A DNA stretch of 56,972 nt from Myxococcales bacterium. Lineage in GTDB: Bacteria > Myxococcota > Polyangia > Polyangiales > Polyangiaceae. Location: the NCBI GenBank assembly GCA_003151595.1, contig PLXW01000009.1:1-56972 (forward strand), written 5' to 3'. A model generated the notes under the pieces. It had not been told where the DNA came from. It was given only the letters and a program-made list of their open reading frames with translations, and did no database searches. Below are positions 41,783 through 48,965 of the stretch, one piece after another. A program made the translations under genes and the position numbers. Positions within the stretch are counted from its first letter, which is position 1; each line of letters begins with the position of its first letter.

Positions 41783-42931
41783 GTGCCCTCCGTGAAGCCG
41801 ACTCCGCCCCTGCGCCTGCCGACTTCCAGCGAGCGATCGTTCCTCCTGGCCGCGACCGGCATCGCGCGCGATTCGATCGCGGCGCGGGCGAGCGCGGCTG
41901 CCGGTGCCGTCGACTGGGACTTCCTCGTTCCGTACGCGCACGCCCATCTGATGCTCCCGGCGCTGGGGCACGCGATGATCGGCGCCGAGCTGGGAGGTGC
42001 GATCCGGGAGGACGTGCGAGAGGCTCTGAGGGACGCTGCGATTCACAACGAGGTGCAGAATCGCGTGCTGCTCGCCGACCTCGCCGACGCAGTCCGCATG
42101 CTCGAAGCCGAGGGGATCGCGAGCATCACCATCAAGGGGGCGGCGCTGCTTGCGCGATCTTCGCGATTGCTTCGCACGAGGCACACCGACGACATCGATC
42201 TCTGGGTCGATCCCGATCGCGTGCTCGATGCCGATCGCATCTTTCGCGCGCGCGGCTACCGCGACCTCACGCCGGCGCCGCATGCGGCACCGCGGCACGA
42301 CGGCAGCGCTCATCCGAAGCGGTCACCCCGACAAGCGCACGAGCTCCCGGCGCTGATGAGCGAGCGCGGGACCCCGCTCGAGATCCATCACCATCCGCCG
42401 ACCGAGGCGCGCGCGCTGTGGAGCGAGGCACTCGGGCGAGTGGAATACGTCGACGTGAGCGGCGTACGCGTCGCGGTGCGTAGCGCGCCGGCGATGCTGC
42501 GCGATCTCTGCGGGCACGTGGTTCTTCACCACTTCGCGCTCCCCACGCTGTGGCCCAGACACCTGCTCGATGTGCAAGCGCTGCTCGACGATCGCGCGAC
42601 GCTGCTGACCGAGGCCACTTCCGGCGCCAGCTTCCATGATCGCCTCGCGCTCGGCGTGACCTCGATGGTGCGCGCGGGAGCTCGCGGCGAAGGCCCCGAT
42701 GCGCTCGCGCGGCGCCTGGTGTTTCCGGTGACGACGCGACTGGGTTGGCGCTGGTATCGCCTCGGCACCAAGGTCCACGAACGCTGGGCGGAGGGGCCCA
42801 GCGCGCTGGCGCACGCGCTCTGGCCCTCCGATGCCTTCCTGCGCGCGCGAGGATTCGACCCCGATCGAGGACTCTTGCGAGCGCGCGTCGCTCACGCGCG
42901 AGAGGTCATCGCCCGCACGCGCTCCGTTTGA
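41783..42931 (+). CDS. Nucleotidyltransferase of the NTP_transf_5-like group (RiPP-cluster associated)
   Basis: 382 aa from a GTG at 41783 (weak ribosome-binding site; a GTG at 41792 is possible). The signature TIKGAALLARSSRLLRTRHT followed by DDIDLWVD (about 118-143) gives the metal-binding acidic residues of this nucleotidyltransferase superfamily. Members occur in lasso-peptide and other RiPP clusters together with HPr-kinase-like proteins, where they may nucleotidylate a substrate; the true role is unsettled. An ABC exporter follows 25 nt downstream, and a RiPP precursor lies 4 kb further on. Confidence 0.8.
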   Translation: MPSVKPTPPLRLPTSSERSFLLAATGIARDSIAARASAAAGAVDWDFLVPYAHAHLMLPALGHAMIGAELGGAIREDVREALRDAAIHNEVQNRVLLADLADAVRMLEAEGIASITIKGAALLARSSRLLRTRHTDDIDLWVDPDRVLDADRIFRARGYRDLTPAPHAAPRHDGSAHPKRSPRQAHELPALMSERGTPLEIHHHPPTEARALWSEALGRVEYVDVSGVRVAVRSAPAMLRDLCGHVVLHHFALPTLWPRHLLDVQALLDDRATLLTEATSGASFHDRLALGVTSMVRAGARGEGPDALARRLVFPVTTRLGWRWYRLGTKVHERWAEGPSALAHALWPSDAFLRARGFDPDRGLLRARVAHAREVIARTRSV

Positions 42932-42955
42932 CCCCTGCGGATTGATCCATCGCGC

Positions 42956-43756
42956 ATGCCGCATGCGGTAGACTCGCCGCTTCCGACGGACGACCTCGAC
43001 GCGATGACCGACTCCGTGATCTCGGCGCACGACGTAGCGAAGGTCTTCCAGCGCCGCGCGACGGTGAGCACGCTCCTCCGCGGGCAGCTTCGCGGCGCGC
43101 CATTCACCGCACTCGAGGACATCGACTTCGAGGTCGCGAAGGGCGAAGCGCTGGGGCTGATGGGGCCCAACGGCGCCGGCAAGTCCACGCTGCTCCGCAT
43201 CCTGGGCGGGTTGCTCGTTCCGTCGCGCGGCGAGGCGCGCATCGCCGGCATCGACACGCGCATCGGCGGCACGGCGCTCGCGCGAAAGATCGGGTACGTC
43301 GCGGCCGACGAGCGCGGCTTGCGATCGTCGCTCTCGCCACGCGAGCACCTCGCCTGGTACGCGGCGCTGTACGGGTTCGCGCGAAAGGAGGCGCTCGTTC
43401 GCGTCGACGTGCTCCTCGATCGCGTGGGGTTGACCGCGCACGCGCGACGCCCCGTTCGCGAGCTGTCGACCGGCATGCGAAGGCGCGCCTCGCTGGCGCG
43501 CGCGCTCATCGCCGACCCCCAGGTGCTGCTCCTCGACGAGCCGACCCGCGGCGTCGATCCCGCCGGCGCCCACGCGCTGCACGAGCACCTTCACGCCGCG
43601 CTCGAAGAAGGTCGCACGCTCATCCTGGCCACTCACGATCGCGACGAGGCGCGCGCGCTCTGCCGTCGCGTGGCCGTGCTCGATCGTGCGCGCATCGTCG
43701 CCATCGAACCGCCCGACGTGGCCGCCGCTCGGTTGAAGGAGATGCGCATTGCGTGA
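42956..43756 (+). CDS. ABC transporter ATP-binding protein
   Basis: 266 aa from ATG 42956 (ATG 43004 is an alternative). Walker A GPNGAGKST (70-78), signature LSTGMRRRASLA, Walker B VLLLDEPT and the H-loop THDRDEA. The signature deviates from LSGGQ but fits the CcmA/DrrA-type exporters. It pairs with the ABC-2 permease that starts inside its stop region. Likely exports the product of the neighbouring peptide cluster. Confidence 0.92.
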   Translation: MPHAVDSPLPTDDLDAMTDSVISAHDVAKVFQRRATVSTLLRGQLRGAPFTALEDIDFEVAKGEALGLMGPNGAGKSTLLRILGGLLVPSRGEARIAGIDTRIGGTALARKIGYVAADERGLRSSLSPREHLAWYAALYGFARKEALVRVDVLLDRVGLTAHARRPVRELSTGMRRRASLARALIADPQVLLLDEPTRGVDPAGAHALHEHLHAALEEGRTLILATHDRDEARALCRRVAVLDRARIVAIEPPDVAAARLKEMRIA

Positions 43757-44573
43757 TCGCCCTTCGGTCGGCGTCGTGCTCGCGGCATCGCTCCGGCGGT
43801 CGCTGGTCGAGGAGGCGTCCGAGATCACGCCGAACCTGCTTTACGTGATCAGCTTGGGGGTCGGCATACTCTCGCAGGCGTTCTTCGCGCGCCTCGTCGA
43901 TGCCGCGCCCAACGCGATGCTCGGCGCGTATCAAGGCCACTTCGCCGCGTTCCTCCTCCTCGGCGTCTCGCTGCTCGACGTGCAGAACGCGACGGTGGGC
44001 GGGCTCTCACGCGCCATTCGCGAGGCGCAGCTGTCCGGCTCGCTGGAGAGCCTGCTCGCGACTCCGACCCCGACCGGCCTCGTGCTCATGGCGTTGATGC
44101 TGCCGGCCTCGGTCGCGGCGCTCGCGCGGATGGTCGTCTATGCGATCGTCGGCAGGTTCCTCTTTGGTCTGTCGTTCGCCAACGTGAGCCCGCTCGGTGT
44201 GCTCGCCGTTCTCGTCGCGGCCTTCGCCAGCTTCGCGGCGTTCACGCTCGTCGGCGCCGCGCTCACGATGATCCTTCGGCGCTCCGATCCGATCAGTCGG
44301 CTCATCGCCGCGATGTCGATCGTGGCCGGCGGCGTCTTCTATCCGAGCAGCGTGCTGCCAAAGTGGCTGTCGGTCGCAGGGAGCTTCTTGCCGATCGCAC
44401 CGGCGCTCGAAGGGCTCCGCGCCGCGGTGATGCACGGCGCGGGTCCTCTCGCGCTCGAAGGGCCGCTCGCGCGGCTGCTCGCGGTCGTCGTGGTGGTCGG
44501 CCCCGTAGGCGCGTGGCTCTTCGGACGGATGATCGCGCGCGCGCGCGTCGACGGGAGCATGACCGCCTGGTGA
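43749..44573 (+). CDS. ABC-2 type transporter permease (TTG start)
   Basis: 274 aa from a TTG at 43749; AAGGAG lies 7 nt before it, and the start overlaps the upstream stop, indicating coupling. Six hydrophobic helices with ABC-2 features (SGSLESLLATPTPTGLVLMA, GGVFYPSSVLPKWLSVAGSF). Together with the ATPase it forms an efflux pump for hydrophobic or peptide products. Confidence 0.9.
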   Translation: MRDRPSVGVVLAASLRRSLVEEASEITPNLLYVISLGVGILSQAFFARLVDAAPNAMLGAYQGHFAAFLLLGVSLLDVQNATVGGLSRAIREAQLSGSLESLLATPTPTGLVLMALMLPASVAALARMVVYAIVGRFLFGLSFANVSPLGVLAVLVAAFASFAAFTLVGAALTMILRRSDPISRLIAAMSIVAGGVFYPSSVLPKWLSVAGSFLPIAPALEGLRAAVMHGAGPLALEGPLARLLAVVVVVGPVGAWLFGRMIARARVDGSMTAW

Positions 44574-44626
44574 GTCGGCTCGTCGTCGTGCGAAGCACGA
44601 TTCGCCGAAGGCGAGGCTGGGGAGGG

Positions 44627-45448
44627 CTAGCGCGGGACGAAGAACGCGACGCCTTCGCCCTCGGTCTCGCACACGGCGAGCTCGCGATCGCACGCCGCGG
44701 CGAGCCGCTCGATGTCCTCGCGAGCGAGCGCGACCGCGAAACCCGCCGACGGAATGAACGACGCCCCCTCGGGCGCCACCGCGGGAGCGCCCAGGCGCGC
44801 GAGCGTGCGTCGAAGCGCGCGTTGCGCTCGCCCCTCCGCGCGCGGTCCACGATGCGACAAGAAGCTCGCGAGGATCGGCGCGCCCTTCGCGATCCGCGCG
44901 AGCGACCTGAACATCGCCACGCGCTCCTCCTCTTCGATCACGTGCGACAGGCTCCGCCACCCGGCGATCACCAGCGCGTACGGCGCATCGTTCGACAACG
45001 ACGCCAGCGCCCCCTCGCCTCGCGCGGCCGCGTCGAGATCGCGGTACGAGCCACGCAGCACGCGCGCTCCCGCATACGACGCGGCGACCGCATGCGCCGC
45101 GCGCTGCAGGTCTTCGCACGGCTCGAAGGCGGTGACCTCGTATCCCCGCTCGCACATCACGCGGAGCTCGCGCCCTCCCCCCGCGCCGCCGATCAGCACC
45201 CGCCCACGGCGCGGAACTCGCGGATGCTCGAGCAGGCGCGCTTCCCATTCGAAGAGGCGCGCTTCGAATCGCGCACCGCCGGCAACATACCCGCGGTCAC
45301 GCGCGTAGATCGCGGAGGTCATCGCATCGCGTTGCTCGGGCGGGATACAGGCCCACAGGATCTCGTCGCGCAGCGTCGCTTCCAGCGTGTGCACGCGCGT
45401 GGCGAAGCGATCGACGGCGAGCAACGCGCGCATCCAGATCGGATCCAT
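44627..45448 (-). CDS. Class I SAM-dependent methyltransferase-like protein
   Basis: 273 aa from ATG 45448 (weak ribosome-binding site). The SAM-binding glycine loop is GRVLIGGAGGGRELRVMCER, followed by the acidic residue of motif II in YEVTAFEPCEDLQ. The C-terminal portion contains SFIPSAGFAVALARE. Acceptor unknown. It lies between the exporter genes and the RiPP precursor but on the opposite strand, so membership of the peptide cluster is possible, not shown. Confidence 0.72.
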   Translation of the reverse strand: MDPIWMRALLAVDRFATRVHTLEATLRDEILWACIPPEQRDAMTSAIYARDRGYVAGGARFEARLFEWEARLLEHPRVPRRGRVLIGGAGGGRELRVMCERGYEVTAFEPCEDLQRAAHAVAASYAGARVLRGSYRDLDAAARGEGALASLSNDAPYALVIAGWRSLSHVIEEEERVAMFRSLARIAKGAPILASFLSHRGPRAEGRAQRALRRTLARLGAPAVAPEGASFIPSAGFAVALAREDIERLAAACDRELAVCETEGEGVAFFVPR

Positions 45449-45468
45449 GAGCGCGCCGCGCCGTCGGC

Positions 45469-46545
45469 TCAGTGGCCGGGCTGAAACGCCGGCTGTCCGT
45501 CGACCCCGGCGCTGGTCGTCAGCCGAAACGGGCTCGTCGCGCCGGGAACGCCGACCACGACGATCTCCGGGTTGGCGACGTCGTAGCGCGTGCTGGTCAT
45601 CGCGAGCTTGGTGCCGTCGGGCGAGAACGCGGGCTCGTAGTCGCTCTGCGCAGAGAAGACGGTCGTGGCCTTCGTGGACACCGTGAAGAACGCGATCTGC
45701 GTGGCAGATCCCGCGCCCGACGCCGTGCCCGTCTGCGAGAACGCGATCGTCGCGCCGTCGGACGAGATCGCCGGCCCCCCGAGGATCCCCGCCCCCGTGG
45801 TGACCTGAGCGAGACCGCCGCCGTCGGGCTGCACCGACCACACGTCGAACGCGCCGCCGCTCTCGCGGTTGCTCGAGAAGTAGACGTGCATGCCGTCGGG
45901 CGACCACGCCGGCGTGTTGTCGCGGAACGATCCGGTGGTGATCGGCGTGGCGGTGCCCCCCGCGGCGGGAACGGTGTAGAGGCCATTGGGCCCCCCGATC
46001 GCGATCGTGTTGCCATCGGGCGACCACGCGGGAGAGACCGATCCGGCGAGCCCCGTGGCGAGCGCCGCCGTCACACCGCTCGCGACGTCCACGACGTAGA
46101 CTTGGTAGGCGCCGCCGTCGCCACGGTTCGACTCGAACGCGACCTTCGCGCCGTCGGGCGACCACGCCGGCGAGAGATCGGTCCCCGGCGATTGGACCAG
46201 CGCGTGGAGCGCCGTCCCGTCGTCGTGCACGAGGTAGATGTCGAAGTCGCCGCCGCGCGTCGACGCGAAGGCGATCCACGGACCGCCGGGGCCCGCCTCC
46301 GTGGTCGGTGCGTCCGCATCGTCGATGGGCGGCTGAATGGAGATCGCACCACCGTCCGCCGCCGCGCCATCGACGTCGTCGTCGCCGGGCTGCACAGAAC
46401 CATCACCGCTCCCCGAAGGCTTGGTGGCGTCGAGCCCACCTCCGCCGTCGTCGGACGAGGTTGCTCCCGCGGCGCCCGACGAACAGCCACCGAGCAGCAG
46501 CGCGATTGATGGGATCAGAGCCAATCCGAGCGAAGTGACGCGCAC
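45469..46545 (-). CDS. TolB-like beta-propeller lipoprotein
   Basis: 358 aa. Signal with lipobox LGGC (LLLGGCSSG), then a Gly/Asp linker and a six-bladed PD40/TolB-like propeller. The blades contain LSPAWSPDGAKVAFESNRGD, VSPAWSPDGNTIAIGG, NTPAWSPDGMHVYFSSNRES and YEPAFSPDGTKLAMTSTRYD. Possibly a surface binding protein. Gene placement beside the methyltransferase is probably incidental. Confidence 0.87.
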   Translation of the reverse strand: MRVTSLGLALIPSIALLLGGCSSGAAGATSSDDGGGGLDATKPSGSGDGSVQPGDDDVDGAAADGGAISIQPPIDDADAPTTEAGPGGPWIAFASTRGGDFDIYLVHDDGTALHALVQSPGTDLSPAWSPDGAKVAFESNRGDGGAYQVYVVDVASGVTAALATGLAGSVSPAWSPDGNTIAIGGPNGLYTVPAAGGTATPITTGSFRDNTPAWSPDGMHVYFSSNRESGGAFDVWSVQPDGGGLAQVTTGAGILGGPAISSDGATIAFSQTGTASGAGSATQIAFFTVSTKATTVFSAQSDYEPAFSPDGTKLAMTSTRYDVANPEIVVVGVPGATSPFRLTTSAGVDGQPAFQPGH

Positions 46546-46673
46546 AGGATGAGACTAGCCTGCGCCGCGCGCTGAACAAAAGGCCAATGCCCGTGCGGCG
46601 CGGTGATGAATATCCAGCCCCCTTCGCCACGATTGCTCCATTCAGGGCGCGAATGGGATATGTTCTTCGCTCG

Positions 46674-46712
46674 TTGGATGAGTGCACGTCCCGCGGACGG
46701 GGTGCTTTCCAA
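46674..46712 (+). promoter_or_regulatory. Stem-loop in the leader of the RiPP precursor
   Basis: TTGGA...GCAC..CCCG-CGGA-CGGG..GTGC..TCCAA forms an extended, interrupted hairpin ending 27 nt before the precursor ATG. It may stabilise or regulate the precursor mRNA. Confidence 0.4.
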
Positions 46713-46739
46713 CGAGAGATGAAGACACGGGAGCTTGCC

Positions 46740-46898
46740 ATGACGGATTCCAAGACCTGCGTTGACCCGAAGCGTGACGAAGCCGACGCGCAAGCTCCGT
46801 ACGAGCGCCCGCTGCTGACGAAGAAACGCTCGGTTGCGCGGGTGACGTTGTTCTCCGGCTCCGGCGCGTCGGGTGCTTCCGGGCTCACCTCGGCTTGA
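46740..46898 (+). CDS. RiPP precursor with lasso-type leader and Ser/Gly/Ala core
   Basis: 52 aa from ATG 46740 (GGGAG 7 nt upstream). The leader motif is YERPLL, then TKKRSVARVT, which fits the lasso-leader pattern Y-x2-P-x-L-x3-G-x5-T except that Arg replaces Gly. The predicted core after Thr36 is LFSGSGASGASGLTSA: no Cys, Asp or Glu, many Ser/Gly/Ala. Without an acidic residue at core position 7-9, an isopeptide ring of the lasso type is impossible. Neighbouring enzymes are a radical SAM protein, a B2-type protease, a PqqD-like protein and an HPr-kinase-like protein. The kinase may phosphorylate a core Ser. The product is unknown. Confidence 0.78.
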   Translation: MTDSKTCVDPKRDEADAQAPYERPLLTKKRSVARVTLFSGSGASGASGLTSA

Positions 46899-46906
46899 CT
46901 CGCCCA

Positions 46907-46943
46907 GCGAAGGCGCCGTCGCCCTGAGTCTCCATTCCTTCGC
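46907..46943 (+). terminator. Partial attenuator hairpin between precursor and radical SAM gene
   Basis: GCGAAGG pairs with CCTTCGC around an inner GGCG..CGCC stem, 9 nt after the precursor stop and about 26 nt before the next start. Such a hairpin can raise precursor mRNA above that of the enzyme genes. Confidence 0.45.
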
Positions 46944-46969
46944 GCAGTAACGATAGGTCAGGAGCAACT

Positions 46970-48058
46970 TTGGGCGTCTTCAACCTCGCGTTCCACGTCA
47001 CCGATCGCTGCCAGCTCGACTGCAAGCACTGCTTGCGCGACCCCGGCAAGCATCCGGTCGATCTCGACTTCGGCGTCTTCACGCGCGTGCTCGACGACGT
47101 CGGTCGCGTTCACGGCACGTCGCATGTCGCCATGACCGGCGGCGAGCCGACGCTGTGGCCGAAGTTCATCGACGCGATCGACGCGATCGCCGCGCGCGGC
47201 TTCACCTGGCACATGGTCAGCAACGCGAAGAGCTTCCCGTGGCTGATCGAACAGTTCGCCGGGCACCCTGCGCGCCGCGCGGCGATGAGCCGCGTCTACT
47301 TCAGCCTCGATAGCCCCGACGAAGCGTCGCACGACGCGATTCGCGGCAAGGGGAGCTACCGCGAGGTCATGACCGCCGCCACCCTGGCCGGCGTGCACGG
47401 GATCCCGTTCGTTCTCCAGCTGGTCGTCAATGCGCTGAACCAGCATCAGATCGAAGCGTTCGGAATGCTCGCGAGCCAGCTCGGCGCGGCGCGCGCCTCG
47501 TTCGCCGTGTTGCAACCGACGGGCACGCCGCACGATCGCGAGCTGTACTTGTCGGCGCCGCAGTGGCGCGCGATCGCCGATCGGATCGATCGCCTGGCCA
47601 CGACGCTCACGCTCAAGATCGCGACGCCCGAAGGTTGGCCGCAGGAGCACTCGTTCCACGTCTGCGAGCCGTGGCGATCGGAGCAGCTCCACATCGACGT
47701 GACGGGTCACCTCAACTTGTGTTGCCAGCACGCGGGCATTCCGCAGGCGGCGAACGCGCCCAGCGGCGAGAGCGAGATCGTCGCCGACCTTCGAACGACG
47801 TCGTTCGTCGATGCGCACGCGAAGTTGATCGGCGTGATTCATCGCGCGCAGGAAGCGAAGCTTCGGCAGATCGACGCCGGGAAATTCGACGAGTGGGATC
47901 ACTTGCCGTGCAACTGGTGCCTCAAACATTTCGGCAAGCCGCACTGGACCGCGGAAGGCGCGGCCGGCCCCGGCGCGGAGCGCGAGCGATGGACCGGCGC
48001 GTGGGGCGAAGCCAAAGGGCAGGCGCCGGCGCGCGCGCGGCTCCCCATCGTGCAGTGA
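46970..48058 (+). CDS. Radical SAM peptide-modifying enzyme (SPASM-like)
   Basis: 362 aa from a TTG at 46970, with AGGAG 6 nt upstream. The radical SAM cluster motif is Cys14-x3-Cys18-x2-Cys21 (CQLDCKHC), with GGEP at 57-60. C-terminal cysteines (HVCEPW, LNLCCQHAG, LPCNWCLKHF) resemble a SPASM/Twitch region for auxiliary Fe-S clusters, which is typical of RiPP-modifying enzymes. Likely installs a carbon-centred modification (epimerisation, cross-link or similar) on the core of the upstream precursor. It lies 71 nt after the precursor stop. Confidence 0.9.
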   Translation: MGVFNLAFHVTDRCQLDCKHCLRDPGKHPVDLDFGVFTRVLDDVGRVHGTSHVAMTGGEPTLWPKFIDAIDAIAARGFTWHMVSNAKSFPWLIEQFAGHPARRAAMSRVYFSLDSPDEASHDAIRGKGSYREVMTAATLAGVHGIPFVLQLVVNALNQHQIEAFGMLASQLGAARASFAVLQPTGTPHDRELYLSAPQWRAIADRIDRLATTLTLKIATPEGWPQEHSFHVCEPWRSEQLHIDVTGHLNLCCQHAGIPQAANAPSGESEIVADLRTTSFVDAHAKLIGVIHRAQEAKLRQIDAGKFDEWDHLPCNWCLKHFGKPHWTAEGAAGPGAERERWTGAWGEAKGQAPARARLPIVQ

Positions 48059-48068
48059 CGTGTACGGG

Positions 48069-48437
48069 ATGGTCCTCGACGCTTATCTGATCGGCCTTCG
48101 CTGCACGCTCCCCACGGCGCTTCGCGCGCTGCCGCTCCCGACCGTGCTTCGCTTGATCGCGCCGCGGACACCGAGGTCACGCGCCACGAGCGCGCGCGCT
48201 CACCAGGCGGTCGCGCGCTCCGAGGTCATGGCGCGAAGGCTCAGCGTCGCCGACACGTGCCTCTATCGATCGATGGTCAGATGGACCGCGTTGAAGCGCG
48301 CCGGATTGCCGGCGACCTTCGTCATGGGCGTGCGCCGCGACGAGCCCGACACGGGGCACGCCTGGGTCGAAGTCGACGGCGAGCCGGTCGGCGAACTGGT
48401 CGACGACCGACTCGTGGCGACGTTTCGTTTTCCGTGA
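48069..48437 (+). CDS. Lasso-peptide-type B2 leader protease (transglutaminase-like)
   Basis: 122 aa from ATG 48069; an upstream GTG at 48060 is also possible. The catalytic Cys64 (ADTCLYRSMVRWTALKRAG) and His97 (TGHAWVEVDG) are in the B2 arrangement, with a following acidic residue as third member. B2 proteins cut off the leader after the RRE partner binds it. Slightly short compared with typical B2 proteins (about 140). It follows the radical SAM gene by 10 nt. Confidence 0.85.
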   Translation: MVLDAYLIGLRCTLPTALRALPLPTVLRLIAPRTPRSRATSARAHQAVARSEVMARRLSVADTCLYRSMVRWTALKRAGLPATFVMGVRRDEPDTGHAWVEVDGEPVGELVDDRLVATFRFP

Positions 48438-48591
48438 GCGACTGGTTCGCGGGGACGGCGTCGCCTTCGATGTGCCCCGCGATGTGGAAGCTCGTCGACC
48501 CGTTGTCGATCTCGACGAACCACCACGGCAACGGCTTGCCCGGATCTCCCGGCGCTGGCCCCGCGTCGAAAGCCGCAGAGAGGCTCCTCAT
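48438..48591 (-). pseudogene. Antisense coding-like remnant
   Basis: On the minus strand, from ATG 48591, the sequence reads MRSLSAAFDAGPAPGDP, then KPLPWWFVEIDNGSTSFHIA and GHIEGDAVPAN, with G/C at most third codon positions. This looks like genuine protein-coding sequence, but the frame then runs into the 3' end of the B2 gene on the other strand and has no clear end. Probably a truncated gene fragment in the gap between the B2 and PqqD-like genes. A short overlapping gene is the alternative. Confidence 0.35.
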
Positions 48592-48683
48592 GCATAGGCT
48601 GCCTGCATGTGACCGAGGTCTCCTCGCTGTAACAAACTGGGGCGCCTGTACGGCCAATCGCGCCAGTGATAGCAAGGGACTCG

Positions 48684-48965
48684 ATGGCAGCGACGAACAC
48701 CACCTACCGCGCAGGTCCGGACGTGATCCTCACCGAGCTCGGGGACGGCACCGGCGTGCTCCTGCACCTTGGGACGAAGTTCTATTACACGCTGAACGCC
48801 ACCGGCATCGCGGCCTGGAAGGCGCTGGGCGGCGGCGCCTCCCCTTCGCAAATCGCTTCGGCGATCGCCGAGAAGTTCCGGATCGATACCGAGACCGCGG
48901 CGCGCGACGTCGAGCCCGTCTTGAACGAGATGCTGACCGAAGGACTCATCGCGCGAGCGGTGTGA
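48684..48965 (+). CDS. PqqD-like RRE protein (peptide recognition)
   Basis: 93 aa from ATG 48684 (AAGGGA 5 nt upstream). PqqD/RRE winged-helix features: VLLHLGTKFYYTLNATGIAA, then AAWKALGGGASPSQIASAIA and EPVLNEMLTEGLIARAV. It should bind the YxxPxL leader and present it to the B2 protease and other enzymes. Its stop overlaps the kinase-like gene's GTG start (GTGA). Confidence 0.9.
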   Translation: MAATNTTYRAGPDVILTELGDGTGVLLHLGTKFYYTLNATGIAAWKALGGGASPSQIASAIAEKFRIDTETAARDVEPVLNEMLTEGLIARAV

